Origin: Nitrospira sp.
GTDB lineage: Bacteria; Pseudomonadota; Gammaproteobacteria; Acidiferrobacterales; SPGG2
Direction of reading: 5' to 3'
Assembly: GCA_019456345.1 (NCBI GenBank)
Contig: VRUB01000006.1
Coordinates: 1 to 42,135 of the forward strand
DNA: 42,135 nucleotides
The notes under the pieces were generated by a model. It searched no databases and was not told where the DNA came from. It saw only the letters and a program-made list of their open reading frames with translations. Of the stretch, positions 16,510-22,900 are shown piece after piece. The position numbers were made by a program, and so were the translations under genes. Every line of letters begins with the position of its first letter. The stretch's first letter is position 1.

Positions 16510-17763
16510 ATGAGCATGACGTTGTCTGAAAAGATCATTGCGCGGGCTGCGGACAAAGGCCGGGTTCAGCCCGGTGAGATCGTGACCTGCCGCGTCGATC
16601 TGGCGATGATGCATGATTCCAGCGGACCGCGCCGAGTAAAACCAATGCTGGAGCAGCTCGGTGCCAAGGTATGGGATCCAGGCAGGGTGGTGATCATTAC
16701 CGACCATTACGTTAATGAGTCTGATCCCGAGAGTCTCGCCATCGAAGATGTCACCCGCAAATGGGCCAGGGCTCATCACATCAGCCAGTTTCACGAGGCG
16801 CAGGGCATTTGCCACATCGTGCTTCCGGAGTGCGGCTACTTGCGGCCGGGCATGTTCGTCGTTGGCGGTGATTCCCATTCAACCACTGCGGGCGCGTTTG
16901 GTTGTTTTATGGTCGGTATCGGTGCTACCGAGATGGCCGGGGTCCTTGTTAGCGGCGAAATCTGGGTGCGAGTACCGTCCACCATTCAGGTGCGTGGCCT
17001 CGGTCGTCTGCCGGACGGCGTCGCCGCGAAAGACATCATGCTCATGCTTTGCCGCTTGATCGGCATCAGCGGGGCGAACTACAAGGTTGTCGAGTACACA
17101 GGCACGACGGTCGAGTCCCTGAGTATGGACGAACGCATGGTGCTGACCAACATGTCAGCGGAGCTCGGTGCCAAGACAGGGATTATTGCGCCCGACGAAA
17201 TTACGCTGGCTGCAACGAGGTCAGCGCTATCGGCCGCGACGCCATGGCGCGGTGACGATGGCGCGAATTACGAGCGCGTCATCGACTTTAATGCGAACGA
17301 GCTGGCGCCGCAGGTAGCCGCGCCGCACAGCCCCGAAAACAGCGCCCCGGTCGATGCGCACGCGGATGTGAAGGTGGACCAAGCTTACATAGGTGCCTGT
17401 ACCGGCGCCAAGCTCGCGGATCTCAAAATGGCAGCGCGTATCCTGCACGGACGCAAGATCGCGCGTGACGCACCGCTTTTTATCGCGCCGGCTTCACTGC
17501 GAATTGCCGAGCAAGCGAAACAGGACGGAACACTCGCGGCACTGGAAGCCGCTGGTGCCAAAATCTTGCCGACCGGGTGCGGGGCGTGCATTGGTCTGGG
17601 TCCTGGATCGCTGGGCGAGGGTAAAGTCGGGATAGCAAGCACCGCTCGCAACTTCAAGGGTCGAATGGGCGCGCCTACGTCGAGGACTTATCTCGCCTCG
17701 CCGTACACCGTGGCCGCCTCCGCGGTAACGGGTCGAATTACCGATCCCCGTGAGTTTGTTTAA
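16510..17763 (+). CDS. Aconitase/isopropylmalate isomerase family large subunit (LeuC/DmdA-like)
   Basis: 417 aa large subunit of a two-subunit [4Fe-4S] hydro-lyase. The three cluster ligands are Cys297 in GACTGAK and Cys357/Cys360 in PTGCGACIG. The substrate loop GGDSHSTTAGAFG lies at 119-131. Length and motifs fit the compact LeuC/homoaconitase/dimethylmaleate hydratase (DmdA) group, not the 90-kDa aconitases. Such enzymes hydrate or isomerise citraconate-like, isopropylmalate or dimethylmaleate substrates. The small subunit follows at 17920, but a 156-nt repeat-bearing gap separates them instead of the usual near overlap. Pairing with the lyase at 7149 and the IPMDH-like gene at 25333 suggests branched dicarboxylate catabolism; leucine synthesis is less likely because leuA is absent. 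Confidence 0.9.
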   Translation: MSMTLSEKIIARAADKGRVQPGEIVTCRVDLAMMHDSSGPRRVKPMLEQLGAKVWDPGRVVIITDHYVNESDPESLAIEDVTRKWARAHHISQFHEAQGICHIVLPECGYLRPGMFVVGGDSHSTTAGAFGCFMVGIGATEMAGVLVSGEIWVRVPSTIQVRGLGRLPDGVAAKDIMLMLCRLIGISGANYKVVEYTGTTVESLSMDERMVLTNMSAELGAKTGIIAPDEITLAATRSALSAATPWRGDDGANYERVIDFNANELAPQVAAPHSPENSAPVDAHADVKVDQAYIGACTGAKLADLKMAARILHGRKIARDAPLFIAPASLRIAEQAKQDGTLAALEAAGAKILPTGCGACIGLGPGSLGEGKVGIASTARNFKGRMGAPTSRTYLASPYTVAASAVTGRITDPREFV

Positions 17764-17919
17764 AGATTTCACCACAGAGAACACAGAGAAGAAGTCTTGT
17801 ATTAGAAGTGATAAGGGCCACGCTGTAAGTGGAGAAATCGGATGACCGAGTGTAGTCGGCGATAGCTATCAACAACTCTGTGGTCTCCGTGTGCTCTGGT
17901 GTGAATATGTCTTAGGGAT
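17764..17919. repeat. CACAGAG-type inverted intergenic repeat
   Basis: The left arm TTCACCACAGAGAACACAGA (17768-17787) and a right arm reading, on the minus strand, TTCACACCAGAGCACACGGA (about 17885-17904) are relatives in inverted orientation. They frame about 100 nt between the large- and small-subunit genes. The same family occurs at 26425-26645. Confidence 0.55.
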
Positions 17920-18423
17920 ATGAAGATAGAATGCAACCGCGCCTGGGTGTTTGGCGATAGTATCGACACGGATGTTTTGGCGCCGAATGCCTATATGATG
18001 AAACCGGTCGAGGAGCTGGCACGCCACTGTCTGGAAGCAGTCGACCCGGAGTTCGCGTCGTCCGTGCGCCTGGGCGATGCCTTTGTCGCCGGAGAGAACC
18101 TCGGCATTGGTTCATCGCGCGAGCAGGCGCCACAAGCCCTGATGCTGCTCGGTATCCGGGTTTTGTTGGCCAAGTCATTCGCTCGTATTTTCTACCGCAA
18201 CGCGTTGAATCTTGGGTTGCCGGCGCTGGTCTGTGCGGACGTGGATCGCATCAGGCAAGGCGATGCATTGCGTGTGAACCCGTTGGCGGGAACAGTGGAG
18301 AACCTCACGATGCGCGAGACCCTAGATTGTGAGCCGCTGCCGTCGCACCTCATGGAAATGATCGCCGACGGCGGTTTACTGGCGCATCTCAAAAAGAAGC
18401 TTAGGAGCGGCGGTAATTCGTGA
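17920..18423 (+). CDS. Aconitase/isopropylmalate isomerase family small subunit (LeuD/DmdB-like)
   Basis: 167 aa swivel-domain subunit completing the hydro-lyase at 16510. The N-terminal FGDSIDTDVLAPNAYMM, the active-site loop GIGSSREQAP (62-71) and the segment ARIFYRNALNLGLPAL (88-103) are diagnostic. The loop that sets substrate choice in LeuD (YLRL-type) is not obviously present, so isopropylmalate is not assured; DmdB-type substrates are plausible. The ATG at 17920 has TTAGGGAT just upstream. The separation from the large subunit by a repeat-bearing gap could weaken co-expression or supply its own promoter. Confidence 0.9.
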   Translation: MKIECNRAWVFGDSIDTDVLAPNAYMMKPVEELARHCLEAVDPEFASSVRLGDAFVAGENLGIGSSREQAPQALMLLGIRVLLAKSFARIFYRNALNLGLPALVCADVDRIRQGDALRVNPLAGTVENLTMRETLDCEPLPSHLMEMIADGGLLAHLKKKLRSGGNS

Positions 18424-18448
18424 TCGGTGACCAGTGACTAGTGTCGAC
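18424..18448. repeat. GTGACCAGTGACTAGTG short-period repeat
   Basis: Immediately after the small-subunit stop, GATCGGTGACCAGTGACTAG shows a period of about 8 nt, another degenerate intergenic repeat of the type scattered in this window. Confidence 0.35.
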
Positions 18449-18474
18449 AAATCGAACACAAATAACCGTACCTT

Positions 18475-19119
18475 ATGCTTGTGCCTCGGATCTTGGGCCT
18501 TGTATCTGAACTCATGCAGTCTCGTAAACCATTTATCTGTCTTACTGACTCCGCGCGGCGCGACAGCCTTTGTGCCACGCTCGAGGTTGCGCCGCACGGG
18601 GATATGTGGGTGTTCGGCTATGGCTCACTGATGTGGAATCCTGAGTTTAGCTATGTCGAGCGCCGCGTCGGAACATTGGTCGGTTATCGGAGAAGACTGT
18701 GCGTGTTGAGCTCGCGTGCGCGGGGTACGGCGGAAAATCCCGGGCTCGGTCTGGGCCTTGAACCAGCGGAGGGCGAGTGCTGGGGCATTGCCTATCGACT
18801 TGATCTGGCAATGCTGGACAAGGACCTGAATGCGTTGTGGGACCGTGAAATGACGACGGGCATCTACCAGCCGCACTGGCTCCCGGTCACAACCGTGGAA
18901 GGCGAGGTGACGGCAATCGCCTTCGTCGTAGATCGGAATCATCGACAGTATGCCGGAAATCTGTCACAAGACGAGATGGTGGCATTGATCGTCAGTGCCT
19001 CGGGACATTACGGTCCGTGCCACGAGTATCTTGCCAATACCGTGCGCGAGCTGACCGCACTTGGCATCAACGAGCCCGGCTTCGATACTTTACTTGCGCG
19101 GGTGAATGCGCAGGGCTAG
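18475..19119 (+). CDS. ChaC-type gamma-glutamylcyclotransferase
   Basis: 214 aa ChaC/GCG-family protein, which degrades glutathione to 5-oxoproline and Cys-Gly in the cytoplasm. It shows the glycine-rich substrate motif MWVFGYGSLMWNPEF (44-58), GTLVGYRRRLCV, RGTAENPG, and LWDREMTTGIYQPHWLPV with the likely catalytic Glu in REM. Length and order match E. coli ChaC. The ATG at 18475 has no clear ribosome site; ATG at 18514 is an alternative, but the longer form resembles E. coli ChaC's N-terminal extension. Convergent with the amidase, eight nt apart. No functional link with the surrounding genes is apparent. Confidence 0.88.
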   Translation: MLVPRILGLVSELMQSRKPFICLTDSARRDSLCATLEVAPHGDMWVFGYGSLMWNPEFSYVERRVGTLVGYRRRLCVLSSRARGTAENPGLGLGLEPAEGECWGIAYRLDLAMLDKDLNALWDREMTTGIYQPHWLPVTTVEGEVTAIAFVVDRNHRQYAGNLSQDEMVALIVSASGHYGPCHEYLANTVRELTALGINEPGFDTLLARVNAQG

Positions 19120-19127
19120 CGTCGCGC

Positions 19128-20414
19128 TCAGACGCCGAGCCGTGCAGCAATCCATTTGGTTGCGGAGAGCAGACGCGCGTCTTCGCCGGGTCGGCCAATG
19201 AGTTGTACACCCACGGGTAATCCATTTGGTCCTCGATCAAAGGGTATCGTCACGCAGGGTACGTGCAGCAGCGTCCATACGCCGTTGAAAATCGGATCAC
19301 CGGTGAAGCCGAGTCCGACCGGGGCCTCGCCCGGCGCGCTTGCGGCCAGCAGCACGTCATTTTCGGCGAACAGTTCATCGATGCGCGCGCGCGCCTCGCG
19401 ACCGCGCGCGACCGCGTTTTCATAGTCTTCCGTAGGGACTGCCGCGGCACGCTGCAGGATCTCACGCAACTCAGAGCTTAGTTGAGCGGTATGGGCCTCG
19501 CGCTCCGGCGAGAGCGAGTGCATCGCCTCCACCTGCTTGATCGTATTGTGCACCTCGACCAGGCCAGCGAAAATGACCGGGGGAGCAAGCTCATTGACGG
19601 ACGCCCCCTCGCTCGTCAGGAGCGCGGCCGCCGACTCGACTGCATTCACCGTCGCCGGTTCAGCATGCGACCAATCAGGAATGCGCGCGAGCCCGACGCG
19701 TAGGGACGCGCCCGGCCAATCCTGGAGTGTCGCCGGCAGCCCGTTCGAGAGCACAGATCCAAACCACGCCAGGTCATCCAGATTCCGGGCGAAATAGCCC
19801 AGCGTATCGAGCCCGGGTGCCAGCGCCTTGATGCCGCGAAAGCTGAACGTGTCAAACGTCGGTTTGTAACCATACACGCCGCTATACGACGCCGGACGGA
19901 TGACAGAGCCACCGGTCTGCGTACCGAACGCCAGCGGCACCATAAAGTCAGCAACGGCGGCCGCCGAACCGCTTGAGGAACCGCCCGGCGTGCGCGCGCT
20001 ATTATGTGGGTTCCGTGTCTGGCCGAACGGGTGACGGAATGCGAACTCCGTGGTTACGGTCTTACCGAGCACGACTCCGCCGGCCGCACGCACGCGCGCT
20101 ACACAATCGGCATCCGCACCGGGCCGGTGGCCTTCGTAAATCGGAGAACCGTACTCGGTTGGCAAGTCGGCGGTGTCGATGATGTCCTTGACGCCGACCG
20201 GCACGCCGTAGAGCGGTGCCACTGGCCCTTGCGCATCGCACGCGTGCGCCTGTGCTAGGGCGGCCGCGGAGTCGAGATGGATCCAGGCCTTGACTTCATT
20301 TTCGCGTGCCTCGATGCGCGCGAGGCAGGCCTGCGTGAGCTCCACGGCGGTGAGCTTCCGTTGGGCGATCAGGGTCGCGGCTTCGCGTGCGCCCAGACGT
20401 GAGGGGTCCATCAT
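19128..20414 (-). CDS. Amidase signature family enzyme
   Basis: 428 aa amidase-signature hydrolase with a Ser-cisSer-Lys triad: Lys76 in VGVKDIIDTADL, cis-Ser in PGGSSSGSAAAV (143-154), nucleophile Ser170 in QTGGSVIRP. It is slightly shorter than GatA and lacks gatB/gatC neighbours, so it is a stand-alone amidase rather than a tRNA amidotransferase subunit. It hydrolyses an unknown carboxamide to acid and ammonia. GGAG lies about 8 nt before ATG-ATG at 20414. It is the last gene of a leftward unit after two VOC proteins (gaps of 47-48 nt), which suggests one function in the three-gene unit. Confidence 0.88.
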   Translation of the reverse strand: MMDPSRLGAREAATLIAQRKLTAVELTQACLARIEARENEVKAWIHLDSAAALAQAHACDAQGPVAPLYGVPVGVKDIIDTADLPTEYGSPIYEGHRPGADADCVARVRAAGGVVLGKTVTTEFAFRHPFGQTRNPHNSARTPGGSSSGSAAAVADFMVPLAFGTQTGGSVIRPASYSGVYGYKPTFDTFSFRGIKALAPGLDTLGYFARNLDDLAWFGSVLSNGLPATLQDWPGASLRVGLARIPDWSHAEPATVNAVESAAALLTSEGASVNELAPPVIFAGLVEVHNTIKQVEAMHSLSPEREAHTAQLSSELREILQRAAAVPTEDYENAVARGREARARIDELFAENDVLLAASAPGEAPVGLGFTGDPIFNGVWTLLHVPCVTIPFDRGPNGLPVGVQLIGRPGEDARLLSATKWIAARLGV

Positions 20415-20462
20415 TCTTTTGTCTCCATTAGTCCCCTCAAAACCGCCGTTGGAAGGTGCCGT

Positions 20463-20897
20463 TCACGCACCTTCCTGGCCACCTGGTCCTGCCGCGGTCT
20501 CGATCGTTCCGCTCTTTCTCAGCTCGATGACATTGAGATCCGGGTCCCGTACGAACAACGATACGCCATCGCCTAGCTTGACCGGACCTTCGAAAATCGG
20601 GATGTTGTTTTCCTGCAGAAACGTGACAGTCTCATCGATGGACGCAACCTGCAGCGCCACGTGGGTGTAGCCCGGGTACTTCGGACCAACGTCCATTAGG
20701 ATATTTTTTCCGCCGCTGGTGTCGTTGGCATTGACGATGAAATTGATCTCGACGCCCTTTGCATTTCTCAAAACGTAAACCGGCTCTCTCGGGTCTTTCC
20801 AGGCCAAGTCAAAACCGAGGTGGCGATAGAAGCATAGTGAACGTTCCCCGTCGGTTACCCTGATTCCTATGTGGTGCACCCGTTGTATCTGGATCAT
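20463..20897 (-). CDS. VOC (glyoxalase/dioxygenase) family protein, short
   Basis: 144 aa vicinal-oxygen-chelate protein, one beta-alpha-beta-beta-beta pair. Candidate metal ligands are His in VHHIGIRV near residue 9, Glu in KGVEINFIV, His in GYTHVALQV and Glu in NVIELRK. The fold serves glyoxalases, epimerases, resistance proteins and extradiol dioxygenases; at this length a lyase or isomerase is likelier than a dioxygenase. Second gene of the leftward VOC-VOC-amidase unit. The C-terminus is Gly/Ala-rich and probably disordered. Confidence 0.82.
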   Translation of the reverse strand: MIQIQRVHHIGIRVTDGERSLCFYRHLGFDLAWKDPREPVYVLRNAKGVEINFIVNANDTSGGKNILMDVGPKYPGYTHVALQVASIDETVTFLQENNIPIFEGPVKLGDGVSLFVRDPDLNVIELRKSGTIETAAGPGGQEGA

Positions 20898-20944
20898 AAT
20901 CCTAGACCTTGGCTCAGGTTAGCCGTGGACAATCACCTCGGCTC

Positions 20945-21565
20945 TTATCGGGGCAGGGGCTCGGGCAGCTCTTCCTTGAGCCGCGCCAGGCCCGCTTTGA
21001 GAAACGTCTCGCGCATGGTATAGCCATTGCCGGGTTTGGCGCGCATTTCTTCCGGTGGGGTGTGCCGGGTGGGCTCGGGCCAGATGCCAGGCTGGGGGCC
21101 GGACCCTTCGGCCACGATGTCGAGCGGATCGTCTTCGTCCATCGCCGGTGTCCCGGTCAGCTCGAGGCAATCCCACGAAACCTCGAGCGGAATATTGTTG
21201 GGATCGAAAAAATAAATCGACCACGTGGTGCCATGGTCGATAGCACCATCGACTTCCACGCCTGCGGCCTCGAGCTTGTCTTTCAGGGCGAATAACTCCT
21301 GTTTTCTGCCGATGGTGAATGAGACATGATCAAAACCAAGGGGCTTCTCGGTCTTCACGCCGTGGAATTTTCGAACCATCGGTTGCGCGCCTTCGTACTC
21401 GAAGAAAGCTACCTGGTTATCACCGAATCGGAAAAAATAATGGCGATACCCGTCATGGCCGATACCAGCGGCAAGCTCCATGCTCAAGAGATCCCGGTAG
21501 AACCGGACGGTCTTTTCGATGTCGTTGGTGATGAACGCCAGGTGGTTTATTCCCGTGAGACGCAT
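20945..21565 (-). CDS. VOC family protein with C-terminal extension
   Basis: 206 aa VOC-fold protein. The core (about 1-125) has His in TGINHLAFI, Glu in VAFFEYEG, His in GFDHVSFTI and Glu in NIPLEVSW as the four expected metal-ligand positions. It is followed by an 80-residue acidic and Pro-rich tail ending in a short helix (LKAGLARLKEELPEPL). I set the start at the ATG at 21565, which has AAGGAG eight nt upstream; open reading continues to 21862 but is not protein-like there. First gene of the unit running leftwards through the second VOC gene to the amidase. Function unknown; ring cleavage or a glyoxalase-like rearrangement are family-level options. Confidence 0.85.
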   Translation of the reverse strand: MRLTGINHLAFITNDIEKTVRFYRDLLSMELAAGIGHDGYRHYFFRFGDNQVAFFEYEGAQPMVRKFHGVKTEKPLGFDHVSFTIGRKQELFALKDKLEAAGVEVDGAIDHGTTWSIYFFDPNNIPLEVSWDCLELTGTPAMDEDDPLDIVAEGSGPQPGIWPEPTRHTPPEEMRAKPGNGYTMRETFLKAGLARLKEELPEPLPR

Positions 21566-21980
21566 GTCATTTTCTCCTTCGCGTTGGTACGTGTGATGTG
21601 CTGATAGGTGCAAGCATGCGTAGCCATGCGCATCGAATAAATCATCACATCGTTCGCCGAACCGTGCCAAGACAGTCGCACAACGAAAAATCCGGGCCGG
21701 AGCGGGAGTGCTTGAGGCTCGACGGCGTTCCTGGTCGGAACTATATAAAGCTACGAGGCTCTGTGGCAAGCCTGTTATGTCGGCGGACGCGTAGACGCAC
21801 GGGGGGGTCTGGAAAGGGCGGGTAACATGGGGCAGGTGGACCGCAAATGGGCCGATCGGCACGCTATCGAGACGTGCCGGTCATAGCATCAACATGGTCG
21901 CGCGGATCGTTGCATAGTGGGGTTGAAAGCCCGTAAACTCGGTGTGGCGCATCGTTGTCACAATGCAGAGGAGAACAATA
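21566..21980. other. Divergent gap without a recognisable gene
   Basis: These 415 nt lie between the leftward VOC unit and the DUF3096 gene. They must carry promoters for both, but I find no well-spaced -35/-10 pair, no operator palindrome and no protein-like ORF. Two CATGCG words near 21613-21630 repeat directly. Confidence 0.35.
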
Positions 21981-22127
21981 ATGGATCCGTTCGTTTTGCC
22001 ATCTTTGGTAGCGATAATCGCCGGCATTCTTATACTAATATTCCCGCGCCTGCTCAACTATATCGTTGCCATCTATTTGATACTCATCGGCGCACTCGGG
22101 CTGTTCGTCGCGTTCGCAAACTTCTAG
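21981..22127 (+). CDS. DUF3096 family membrane microprotein
   Basis: 48 aa protein starting at the ATG at 21981, with AGGAG eight nt upstream. The sequence contains LVAIIAGILILIFPRLLNYI followed by VAIYLILIGALGLF, which I recognise as the DUF3096 family: two membrane-spanning helices around a PRLLNYIVA turn. Its role is not known; family members are small inner-membrane proteins, often encoded singly. In-frame codons upstream to 21942 are not preceded by a ribosome site and were dropped. Confidence 0.78.
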   Translation: MDPFVLPSLVAIIAGILILIFPRLLNYIVAIYLILIGALGLFVAFANF

Positions 22128-22356
22128 CATTGCGGCCGTTCGCCGGTGCGGACGCCAGTCGATAGGTCCGATCGATAAGGATATTCGTGGCATGGCCCGC
22201 GCTGAGGTGCAAGTGCGACCCGGCGACAACGGGCAGTCTTTGCTCCAGGTGTGGGCATGACTGTCGACGATCATGATTTGGTGAACAGGACTTCAGGCCA
22301 AGCCAGCAGGATCGGGACAAGAGCTAAAGCGCGCGACGAAACCCCCAGCGTCGCAC

Positions 22357-22890
22357 TTAACTTGTATCTTGTATCTTGGACCTAGTACCTGGGCTTTCTC
22401 TGATGTGCTCGAGACTAGTCGGTACCGCACCGGTAAAGCGGTACGCTTTACCGAAACCCCCGACATACATGCCCTCTGTGGGCCGCAGGCGGAACATTTT
22501 GAAATCGGCCAGCGGCTTTAGCAGATCCAACACGTCACCGAAAGTTTCTGCGAAATTATCCAAGATCTCGCGCCACTCCTCCGAATCACGCGCAATCAGC
22601 TCGGCACGGCAGTCGAAGATCAGTCGCTTGCGCGCAAATAGCTGATTTGTATCGCGTTCGTCCTCGATGAACAGCACGCTTGCCACAGCGGTTGCATCGA
22701 GGTCGCGCGTGTGTCGAGACAGCCCGCTCACATAGACGTAAAAACAGTGGTCTTTCTGGCGCACGAACGGTGCATAGCTTGCCAGTGGCACGCCATCGGG
22801 GTTCACGGTTGCTATCAGCAGAGTCTTGAACCTCGTGAGGAAACCTCGTGCTTCTTCGGCGATGCGATCCAGGTCCTCGTTACTGCTCAT
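22357..22890 (-). CDS. Pyridoxamine 5'-phosphate oxidase-fold protein, HugZ-like
   Basis: 177 aa split-barrel flavin- or heme-binding protein. RFKTLLIATVNPDGVPLASYAP near the N-terminus and a later FKMFRLRPTEGMYVGGFGKAY segment resemble HugZ/HutZ heme-utilisation proteins and general stress PNPOx-fold proteins. Start: the ATG at 22890 (MSSNEDLD) follows the stop of the molybdopterin-subunit gene by 10 nt; an in-frame ATG at 22917 would overlap that gene and allow translational coupling. The C-terminal SKIQDTS is encoded by a GGTCCAAG-type repeat, so the original end may have been extended. Heme or flavin use is not proven. Confidence 0.75.
   Translation of the reverse strand: MSSNEDLDRIAEEARGFLTRFKTLLIATVNPDGVPLASYAPFVRQKDHCFYVYVSGLSRHTRDLDATAVASVLFIEDERDTNQLFARKRLIFDCRAELIARDSEEWREILDNFAETFGDVLDLLKPLADFKMFRLRPTEGMYVGGFGKAYRFTGAVPTSLEHIRESPGTRSKIQDTS
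22361..22392. repeat. GGTCCAAGATACAAG-type repeat at the 3' end of a gene
   Basis: On the minus strand AGGTCCAAGATACAAGATAC recurs in the 3' end of the HugZ-like gene, inside its last codons (SKIQDTS). It is related to the GGTCCAAGGTGCAAGG word at 4400-4420. The repeat seems to have become part of the coding sequence. Confidence 0.4.
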
Positions 22891-22900
22891 ATCCGGCTGC

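Noticed and set aside
16510-18423. leuC and leuD of leucine biosynthesis
   Set aside because: Not excluded by motifs, but there is no leuA, the IPMDH-like gene is 7 kb away and not clearly leuB, and the surrounding genes are catabolic; no symbol was assigned.
19128-20414. gatA, Glu-tRNA(Gln) amidotransferase subunit A
   Set aside because: No gatB or gatC nearby, a shorter protein, and neighbours are VOC proteins.
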